DNA of 6,461 bases. Source: VMCP01 sp964492925. Its GTDB lineage: Bacteria > Bacteroidota > Bacteroidia > NS11-12g > UBA955. Positions 1 through 4,926 of the stretch are shown in pieces. The first letter of the stretch is position 1, and every line of letters starts with the position of its first letter. Both the position numbers and the translations under genes were made by a program. The notes below the pieces were generated by a model. It saw only the letters and a list, made by a program, of their open reading frames with translations. It did not search any database and had not been told where the DNA came from. The stretch lies in assembly GCA_964492925.1 (NCBI GenBank), contig CAZBMF010000120.1:1-6461 (forward strand), read 5' to 3'.

Positions 1-554
1 GGCGTACATCCTCTCACCGCAAAGCGATGATGGCCAATATGGCTTCTTCTTTGATCAAACACAAAAGAATCATCACTACTGTGGCTAAAGCGAAAGCTTT
101 AAGAGTTTTTGTTGAGCCTTTGATTACTAAAAGTAAAGATGCTTCTACTCACAATTACAGAACAGTTTTTGCTTATCTTAAAGATAAAGTTGCTGTTACT
201 GAATTGTTCACAGTAGTAAGTGGTAAAGTTGCTTCACGTCCAGGTGGATACACCCGTATCCTTAAAACTGGAAATCGTGCCGGTGATAACGCAGATATGG
301 CTATGATTGAATTGGTTGACTTCAACGAATATTTCGATGGATTTAACCAAGACAAGAAAAAAACCACTACCCGTCGTTCACGCCGTTCAGGTTCTTCTTC
401 TTCTGCTTCAGCTGCTCCTAAAGCCGCTGCTAAAGTTGAAGCTGCTGAGGAAATTCAAGATGCCGTTGTAGTTGAAGAAACAATCGATACTCCTGCAGTT
501 GATGAAACTCCAGCTAACGATTCTACTGAAGAGTCAACTGAAGAAACTAAGTAA
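1..554 (+). CDS. rplQ: 50S ribosomal protein L17 (bL17), 5'-truncated by the window edge
   Basis: Large-subunit ribosomal protein L17, which binds 23S rRNA near the peptide exit tunnel. The reading frame is open from base 3, upstream of the first ATG at 27, and those extra codons read RTSSHRKA followed by MMANMASSLI, the conserved L17 start region. The true start therefore lies outside the window, probably about 10 codons upstream by comparison with the family. The conserved core continues through the KAKALR segment, the RPGGYTRILK segment and AMIELVDFNE, ending near base 326. A tail of about 75 residues follows: Lys/Arg-rich (around 351-386), then a Ser/Ala stretch, then a strongly acidic end with 14 Asp/Glu in the last 40 residues. 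Acidic or Ala-rich L17 extensions are known in Bacteroidota. The gene probably closes the rpoA ribosomal operon, since a terminator follows directly. Identification is secure; the missing 5' end is the only gap. Confidence 0.97.
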   Translation, partial: RTSSHRKAMMANMASSLIKHKRIITTVAKAKALRVFVEPLITKSKDASTHNYRTVFAYLKDKVAVTELFTVVSGKVASRPGGYTRILKTGNRAGDNADMAMIELVDFNEYFDGFNQDKKKTTTRRSRRSGSSSSASAAPKAAAKVEAAEEIQDAVVVEETIDTPAVDETPANDSTEESTEETK

Positions 555-575
555 GATTCTATTAATCAAATATTT

Positions 576-603
576 AAAGACCGCTCAGGCGGTCTTTTTT
601 TTT
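576..603 (+). terminator. Rho-independent terminator after rplQ
   Basis: A perfect 9-bp stem, AAAGACCGC (576-584) with GCGGTCTTT (589-597), encloses a TCAG loop. The uridine tract is nine T in a row at 595-603, sharing its first three bases with the stem. The stem starts 21 bases after the rplQ stop codon. This structure should end the ribosomal-protein transcript and separate it from the rhodanese unit downstream. Confidence 0.93.
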
Positions 604-790
604 GCATTATTATCATTACGCATTTCCCATGGAGTTTAACCTATTTATGTTCATCTTTGTCGGATTTCAATACTACTTCATCGGATTTTAGTAGGTAAAC
701 GTATTTTTATCCCTCAAATATGGTCATAAATTAAACTTGGTGATATTTGTCACTGATTTTCATTTTGTATCTATAGATATTTGTATCATT
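604..790. other. Intergenic region between the rplQ terminator and the rhodanese gene
   Basis: This 187-base AT-rich gap has no recognisable RNA gene. It contains two copies of TCGGATTT (660-667 and 681-688), exactly 21 bases apart start to start, and a weak inverted pair CTACT (673-677) and AGTAG (690-694). It also holds a 20-codon hydrophobic open frame (629-691) that I do not accept as a gene. Its right end carries the candidate promoter at 737-767. I cannot assign a function to the repeats. Confidence 0.5.
737..767 (+). promoter_or_regulatory. Candidate Bacteroidota-type promoter for the rhodanese-thioredoxin unit
   Basis: TTG at 737-739 is followed after 20 bases by TCATTTTG at 760-767. 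The Bacteroidota primary-sigma consensus is a -33 TTG and a -7 TAnnTTTG about 19-21 bases apart. The -7 site here has one mismatch (C for A at its second position). Transcription would begin near 773-775, giving a leader of about 16-18 bases before the ATG at 791. Two GATATTTG sites nearby (742-749 and 776-783) are alternatives with worse -33 partners or too little space. Confidence 0.35.
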
Positions 791-1102
791 ATGGGAATAT
801 TTTCATCGTTATTCGGAAAAAAAGAAAAAGTAGATTTAGGGCAATTGATAGCCAATGGCGCACTCATAGTGGATGTTAGAACGCCGGGGGAATATAGTAC
901 GGGACATATAAAAGGTTCTAAGAACATTCCATTAGACAAATTGTCGTCACAATTTTCGAAATTTAAAAATACTCAGGTTATTATTACTTGTTGTGCCTCT
1001 GGCATGAGAAGTGCTTCTGCTAAAAGTATTCTGAAAAATGCAGGATTTACCAATGTTCACAATGGTGGTAGTTGGACATCACTTAAAAAATTCACAAACT
1101 AA
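791..1102 (+). CDS. Single-domain rhodanese-like sulfurtransferase (103 aa)
   Basis: A small stand-alone rhodanese-fold protein, expected in the cytoplasm, of the kind that carries persulfide sulfur on an active-site cysteine. The ATG at 791 is chosen because MGIFSSLFGKKEK is a typical start for such proteins, whereas extending to the TTG at 737 adds 18 hydrophobic residues unlike the family and runs into the candidate promoter. The N-terminal rhodanese motif is seen as LIVDVRTPGEYSTGHIKGSKNIP (split: LIVDVRTPGEY at 26-35, then STGHIKG and the following KNIP). The active-site loop is CCASGMRS, with C68 aligned to the catalytic Cys of the CxxGxR pattern and C67 directly before it. The GG-W near the C-terminus (NGGSW, 91-95) also matches the family. 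A thioredoxin gene begins 10 bases downstream, implying co-transcription; thioredoxin could act as the sulfur acceptor or reductant. The specific sulfur substrate cannot be told from sequence. Confidence 0.9.
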   Translation: MGIFSSLFGKKEKVDLGQLIANGALIVDVRTPGEYSTGHIKGSKNIPLDKLSSQFSKFKNTQVIITCCASGMRSASAKSILKNAGFTNVHNGGSWTSLKKFTN

Positions 1103-1112
1103 TTTTGATATT

Positions 1113-1400
1113 ATGAAGTCTTTCAAAGATATAATTGATTCAGACAAACCAGTTTTGGTTGATTTTTTTGCAACTTGGTGTGGACCTTGTAAAGCTATGT
1201 CCCCCATACTAGAAAATGTGAAAAAGAATGTGGGTGATAAAGCCACGATTCTTAAAATAGATGTAGACAAGAATCAGAAATTGGCCAATCAGTACAATAT
1301 TACCGGCGTCCCAACTTTGATGATATTTAAAAATGGGAAACAAATTTGGCGGCAATCCGGGGTAGTGGATGTAAATACCCTTACCCAGAAACTTGGTTAA
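1113..1400 (+). CDS. Thioredoxin-family protein with WCGPC active site (95 aa)
   Basis: A thiol-disulfide oxidoreductase of the classical thioredoxin type. The visible features are VDFFATWCGPCKAMSP, with redox cysteines C23 and C26, the buried acidic residue D17 (equivalent to E. coli Asp26), and the cis-proline loop GVPT with P67. FKNGK around 72-76 is the usual turn before the last strand. The ATG at 1113 is preferred over the upstream in-frame ATG at 1038, because the latter would overlap the rhodanese gene by 65 bases with out-of-frame sequence and add 25 residues foreign to the fold. At 95 residues it is shorter than the usual 105-110, with little sequence before the first core strand. 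No signal peptide is visible, so it is probably cytoplasmic. It likely shares a transcript with the rhodanese gene just upstream and ends at the palindromic terminator directly after its stop. Whether it is the main thioredoxin of the cell or a paralog is unknown. Confidence 0.93.
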   Translation: MKSFKDIIDSDKPVLVDFFATWCGPCKAMSPILENVKKNVGDKATILKIDVDKNQKLANQYNITGVPTLMIFKNGKQIWRQSGVVDVNTLTQKLG

Positions 1401-1440
1401 GCAAAAAAAAGTCGGAAGTAAACTTCCGACTTTTTTTTGC
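1401..1440. terminator. Bidirectional rho-independent terminator between convergent genes
   Basis: The arms 1401-1418 and 1423-1440 form a perfect 18-bp inverted repeat around a TAAA loop. The core stem is GTCGGAAG with CTTCCGAC, flanked by eight A on the left and eight T on the right. Read on either strand it gives a GC-containing hairpin followed by a uridine run, so it can stop the thioredoxin transcript (+) and the S46 peptidase transcript (-). It starts directly after the thioredoxin stop codon and lies 11 bases beyond the peptidase stop. Confidence 0.95.
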
Positions 1441-1451
1441 AATTGGTTTAT

Positions 1452-3602
1452 TTATAGAGTTAAGTTTAGTTCTTTAATGATATGATCGGCCTTACTTATA
1501 TACTTCATTACATACAATGCATATCGTATGTCGCAACCAATGCTTCTGGAATAATTTTCGTTCCAAGCGTAGTCATTGATGGTTGCCGTAAAGCTTCTAT
1601 CAAAATTGATTCCAATGAGTTCTCCTTTTGCATTCAAAACCGGACTTCCACTGTTTCCGCCTGTTGTATCTAAATTGTACAACAATCCAACGATTACTTT
1701 TCCAGTTTTAGGATCTTTAAATATTTGAGGGACATCTACTTGTTTCAAATTATCTTGCACTTCCTTCGGTAAACGATAGTCCGAATTTGTGTTCGCTTTT
1801 TCAAGAATACCATCTAAGGTTGTATATGGGGTATGTGTTTCACCATCATTTGGATTGAAGGATTTAATGTGACCATAGGTTAATCGCAATGTACTGTTCG
1901 CATCTGGAATGAATTTTGATTTTAAGAATTCCTCCCTTAAACCAATGTATTGTGGCATTAACGATTTTAATTGTATGTCCATTTTGTCCCACATGCCCGC
2001 GATTTCTGAACTCATAGGTCGTATTTCATCCATGATATCGGTAACAATGTCTTTATAACCAATAAATTTAGCTCCTTGTTTGGTCAGAGCTTTGTATATT
2101 CTAGTAGTGTCAAATAAAATACTCTGTTTAATCTTCGCTGCATACTTCATGTTAAGTCCATTTTTATCACCAAATTGAAATTTAGCATTAGGGGAGTATG
2201 CCATCATTGCCTTGTATGCGCGATTCGCAAGCTGAATAAACACTTCTTTTTCCATTTCTGGTGAAATGATGCTGAAATTCTTATTCAATTGTGTTAATAC
2301 CCCGTTTAATGCTTCAGTTTGGTTCTTTTTATCCAAATCTTTGATGGATCTGTTTTTTGCAAAAACTTCACACAAGTAGGCTACATTGCTTTGGTTTAAC
2401 ATGAAATTGTTTAAAATATACCTCACATCCGCAGTGGCTGATTTCATTTTCCAGATATTTTGAATTTGATCAATCACCATTTTTGCTTGTTTGTCTCTTG
2501 CAGATCCTGATGCAAAGGCATTTTTTATCAATTCATCTTCTTGTAGTCTTCTTTCTACAATGTCGGTTCTACGTAAACCTTGAATTTTTCCTCGGTAATT
2601 TTTCTCTACATTCTCCAAACTTTGAATTTCACCAGCAAAGGTCAATCCCATATCAACATTTCCTTTTGAATAGTCTTTCATATAGTTGATATAGGTTTTA
2701 TACCATTCTTGTATAATTGGCAATTGATGTTCCTTTTGGAATTTCATGTATGAACCGCTCTCATGACGGAAAGTTCTTCCAGGATATCCCATAATAAATA
2801 CAAAATCGCCTTCTTGAGTGCCATTTGGGTTGATTTTTAATTTATTTTTTGGCTTAAAAGGGACATTGTCTTTGGAAAATTTAGCGGGTTTACCATCTTT
2901 CCCAACATAGGCCCTAACCAACGAAAAGTCACCATTGTGTCTTGGCCATTCCCAGTTATCTCTGTCTCCACCAAATTGACCAATGGTTAACGGCGGTGCC
3001 AATACCAATCGAACATCTTGTATATAAATGTAACGGAATAGGGTATAGCTCTTCCCAACAAACATTTCTGAAACTTCAATAGATAATTCTGGATTGAGTT
3101 TTTTCTCAGCAGAAACCACCTTTGAAATGTTTGCAGCAATTGTTTTTAATCTTACCTCAGGGTCTGTATTGTTATTGATTCCCTCAAGTACTTTGTCTGT
3201 TACATCTTCATAGCTCTGTGTGATTTTACATGGCATGGATATCGGTAATTCATCAGATTTTAGTTTTGCTACAAATCCATTTTCAAGATAGTTATGTTCA
3301 CTATTACTAAGATTGGCCACATCGCCATATACGCAATGGTGATTGGTTATGATTAATCCCTCATCAGAAATAAATGATCCAGTGCACCCACCAACTTTCA
3401 CCAATGCATCTGTGAGTGATACTTCTCCAGGATTGAAAATGTCTTTTCCTTCTAATTTTAATCCAGCATTTTTTAATTCCGTGATATTCAAATAATTCAA
3501 TGGAAACATTCCCTCATCTGGACGAAAAGAGAATACCGAAAATGATAATACCGCCGCAATTATTAGTAATACGGCATTACGCGTTTTTTGCAAATTTTTC
3601 AT
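1452..3602 (-). CDS. Family S46 dipeptidyl-peptidase, DPP11-like (716 aa)
   Basis: A secreted serine exopeptidase that removes dipeptides from the N-terminus of peptides in the periplasm. Residues about 1-26 form a signal peptide: basic MKNLQKTR, then a hydrophobic stretch, with no lipobox Cys. The chymotrypsin-like catalytic domain is split, as is normal for S46. H89 lies in TNHHC, D225 in RHNGDF and S651 in GGNSGSP, and the C-terminal half of the protein between them contains the helical domain. C73 and C90 could form the conserved disulfide. N216-W217 in DNWEW and D668 match residues that hold the substrate's free amino terminus in solved S46 structures. R669, 18 residues after the catalytic Ser, sits where DPP11 has Arg673 and DPP7 has Gly, which points to cleavage after Asp or Glu (inference). 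Length is as expected for the family (about 700-720). The gene is monocistronic, convergent with thioredoxin and divergent from the TerC-family gene. Close paralogs with different specificity are common in Bacteroidota, so the exact subtype is less sure than the family. Confidence 0.95.
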   Translation of the reverse strand: MKNLQKTRNAVLLIIAAVLSFSVFSFRPDEGMFPLNYLNITELKNAGLKLEGKDIFNPGEVSLTDALVKVGGCTGSFISDEGLIITNHHCVYGDVANLSNSEHNYLENGFVAKLKSDELPISMPCKITQSYEDVTDKVLEGINNNTDPEVRLKTIAANISKVVSAEKKLNPELSIEVSEMFVGKSYTLFRYIYIQDVRLVLAPPLTIGQFGGDRDNWEWPRHNGDFSLVRAYVGKDGKPAKFSKDNVPFKPKNKLKINPNGTQEGDFVFIMGYPGRTFRHESGSYMKFQKEHQLPIIQEWYKTYINYMKDYSKGNVDMGLTFAGEIQSLENVEKNYRGKIQGLRRTDIVERRLQEDELIKNAFASGSARDKQAKMVIDQIQNIWKMKSATADVRYILNNFMLNQSNVAYLCEVFAKNRSIKDLDKKNQTEALNGVLTQLNKNFSIISPEMEKEVFIQLANRAYKAMMAYSPNAKFQFGDKNGLNMKYAAKIKQSILFDTTRIYKALTKQGAKFIGYKDIVTDIMDEIRPMSSEIAGMWDKMDIQLKSLMPQYIGLREEFLKSKFIPDANSTLRLTYGHIKSFNPNDGETHTPYTTLDGILEKANTNSDYRLPKEVQDNLKQVDVPQIFKDPKTGKVIVGLLYNLDTTGGNSGSPVLNAKGELIGINFDRSFTATINDYAWNENYSRSIGCDIRYALYVMKYISKADHIIKELNLTL

Positions 3603-3613
3603 AAACTATATTA

Positions 3614-3645
3614 CAAATCTAATTCCCTTCGTCTATGTTTCACAA
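3614..3645 (-). promoter_or_regulatory. Candidate promoter for the S46 peptidase gene
   Basis: On the - strand, TAGATTTG (plus coordinates 3614-3621) is an exact match to the -7 consensus TAnnTTTG. A -33 TTG lies 21 bases upstream (plus coordinates 3643-3645). Transcription would start near 3607-3609, only about 5-7 bases before the ATG at 3602. No Shine-Dalgarno sequence is present. Confidence 0.5.
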
Positions 3646-3664
3646 TGAATATGTTGTATTTTTG
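3635..3664 (+). promoter_or_regulatory. Candidate promoter for the TerC/Alx-family gene
   Basis: TATTTTTG at 3657-3664 matches the -7 consensus TAnnTTTG exactly. The -33 position 19 bases upstream reads ATG (3635-3637) in place of TTG. The predicted transcription start, near 3670, almost coincides with the ATG at 3671, so the message would be leaderless or nearly so. The site overlaps the oppositely oriented promoter of the S46 gene. A T-rich run can match this consensus by chance, so confidence is moderate. Confidence 0.4.
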
Positions 3665-3670
3665 TATTTT

Positions 3671-4717
3671 ATGTCAGCTAAAGTTTTTATCATCCTCATT
3701 TTTGTGCTTGTTGTTGTGTCATCCTTGATTTTAGATCTTGGAATTTTCTCAAAAAACAAACATGAATCTTTAACTGTAAAGCAGAGCATCCAAAGAACTG
3801 CATTGTGGTTTGGATTGGGATTGTTAAGCGTTTTAGCTGTTTATACCTTTCATTATCAAATTTATGGCATAACCGATATCCAAGGTTTGCAACAATATGC
3901 TACCAAATTTCATAGCAATTTTGAAATAAGTTCTGATTTTAATCTGTCCTTACACAACTTTAGAGTAGCTACCACAACCGCTTATTTTTCAGGATATATT
4001 TTGGAATATGCCCTTAGTATCGATAATTTATTCGTGATGTTATTGATATTTTCTACCTTTAAAGTATCCGAATATAATGAGAAAAGAATCCTTTTATGGG
4101 GAGTACTTGGAGCAATGATTCTGCGTCTTTTATTTGTGGTTTTGGGAAGTGCCGCTATCAATCAATTTCATTGGATTCTGTATGTTTTTGGTGTGTTGTT
4201 GATTTATTCAGGTGGGAAATTGTTGCTTGAAAAAGATTCGGATGACTTTGATGCAAACAATCATTTTGTCATTAAATTGGGTAAGAAACTGTTTAGTGTT
4301 GAGAATAACCCAATTAATCCCAATTCTTTTTTTACCCGACAAAACCATAAATTCCAGGTAACACCTTTGTTTTTAGTTTTATTGGTCATAGAATTTACCG
4401 ATGTGGTTTTTGCTGTTGACAGTGTGCCTGCAGTATTTGGAGTAACCACCGATCCATATTTGGTGTTCTTTTCAAATATTTTTGCAATTTTAGGATTGAG
4501 AAGTCTTTTCTTTTTGTTGGGACATGGAATGGATAAATTCTATGCATTGAAATATGGATTGTCAATTATCTTGATTTATATCGGTGGAAAGATGCTATTA
4601 GAAGATTATTTCCATCAAATAGGATTTACCCATGTGCACAATCTAATGGTGATCATTGGAATCCTTGCCATGAGTATATTTTATTCCTTGGTTTTCCCTA
4701 TTCGAAAAATTGAGTAA
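3671..4717 (+). CDS. TerC/Alx-family integral membrane protein, probable metal-ion (Mn2+) exporter (348 aa)
   Basis: A polytopic inner-membrane protein of the TerC family; the E. coli member Alx is linked to manganese export. I count about nine hydrophobic segments, roughly at 4-24, 44-62, 105-127, 140-160, 166-184, 228-247, 263-284, 295-311 and 322-343. Two internally related membrane motifs carry the conserved acidic residues: EYALSIDNLFV (E112, D118) and EFTDVVFAVDSVPAVF (E241, D244, D250). DPYLVFFSNIFAILGLRSLF is also characteristic of the family. The ATG at 3671 is chosen over the ATG at 3635 because the family begins just before the first membrane helix and because the longer start would lie inside the predicted promoter. 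The loop between the second and third segments (about 62-104) seems longer than I expect for Alx. A soluble loop at about 187-227 is usual. The gene is divergent from the S46 gene and no terminator is evident after it. The family is certain; the transported ion is inferred. Confidence 0.92.
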   Translation: MSAKVFIILIFVLVVVSSLILDLGIFSKNKHESLTVKQSIQRTALWFGLGLLSVLAVYTFHYQIYGITDIQGLQQYATKFHSNFEISSDFNLSLHNFRVATTTAYFSGYILEYALSIDNLFVMLLIFSTFKVSEYNEKRILLWGVLGAMILRLLFVVLGSAAINQFHWILYVFGVLLIYSGGKLLLEKDSDDFDANNHFVIKLGKKLFSVENNPINPNSFFTRQNHKFQVTPLFLVLLVIEFTDVVFAVDSVPAVFGVTTDPYLVFFSNIFAILGLRSLFFLLGHGMDKFYALKYGLSIILIYIGGKMLLEDYFHQIGFTHVHNLMVIIGILAMSIFYSLVFPIRKIE

Positions 4718-4926
4718 TCAACTTCCCATTCATATAAACTTAAATGGTTCATTTCACTGTTTTCTTTAAATGTATTTCTTCATCTGGGGGCTTTCATTTA
4801 TTGAAAGATTGAATTTACTGAAAACAAGGTCTTTATTGAACTATTAAAATTTCAGCCGAAATCATTCACTATTTTCCCACATACTTTGGTACTTTCATCT
4901 GAATAGTTGAAATTTGCACCCTTGAA
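4718..4926. other. Intergenic region upstream of carA
   Basis: This 209-base AT-rich gap has no convincing terminator for the TerC-family gene. It shows two weak hairpins, CTTTCA/TGAAAG (4791-4796 with 4802-4807, 5-base loop) and ATTTC/GAAAT (4849-4853 with 4858-4862, 4-base loop), neither followed by a T run. A 25-codon open frame at 4770-4847 is not accepted as a gene. The right end holds the carA promoter candidate. I see no recognisable riboswitch or pyrimidine attenuator. Confidence 0.5.
4886..4916 (+). promoter_or_regulatory. Candidate promoter for carA (and eno)
   Basis: TTG at 4886-4888, 20 bases, then GAAATTTG at 4909-4916, which matches TAnnTTTG except for its first base. Transcription would begin near 4922-4924, only about 3-5 bases before the GTG start of carA at 4927. 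With no terminator seen after carA, this promoter could also drive eno. Confidence 0.45.

Noticed and set aside
737..790. An 18-residue N-terminal extension of the rhodanese from a TTG codon, which could look like a membrane anchor
   Set aside because: The ATG at 791 gives a standard rhodanese N-terminus, the extension has no family match, and its sequence coincides with the candidate promoter.
1038..1112. A longer thioredoxin start at an upstream ATG overlapping the rhodanese gene
   Set aside because: The 25 extra residues are the rhodanese sequence read in another frame and do not fit the thioredoxin fold; the ATG at 1113 gives a normal first strand.
1209..1442. A - strand open frame of 77 codons across the thioredoxin gene and the terminator
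   Set aside because: It is antisense to a clear thioredoxin, runs through a terminator hairpin and has no recognisable domain.
3635..3670. A longer start for the TerC-family protein (12 extra residues)
   Set aside because: The extension would lie inside the -33/-7 promoter-like region, and the family normally begins at the first membrane helix.
4791..4807. Hairpin CTTTCA/TGAAAG as a terminator for the TerC-family gene
   Set aside because: The stem is only 6 bp and AT-rich, and no T run follows it.
604..4926. The block between rplQ and carA as a defence island or mobile element
   Set aside because: All four genes belong to common housekeeping or secreted-enzyme families, no integrase or transposase is present, and there are no flanking repeats or target-site duplications that I can see.
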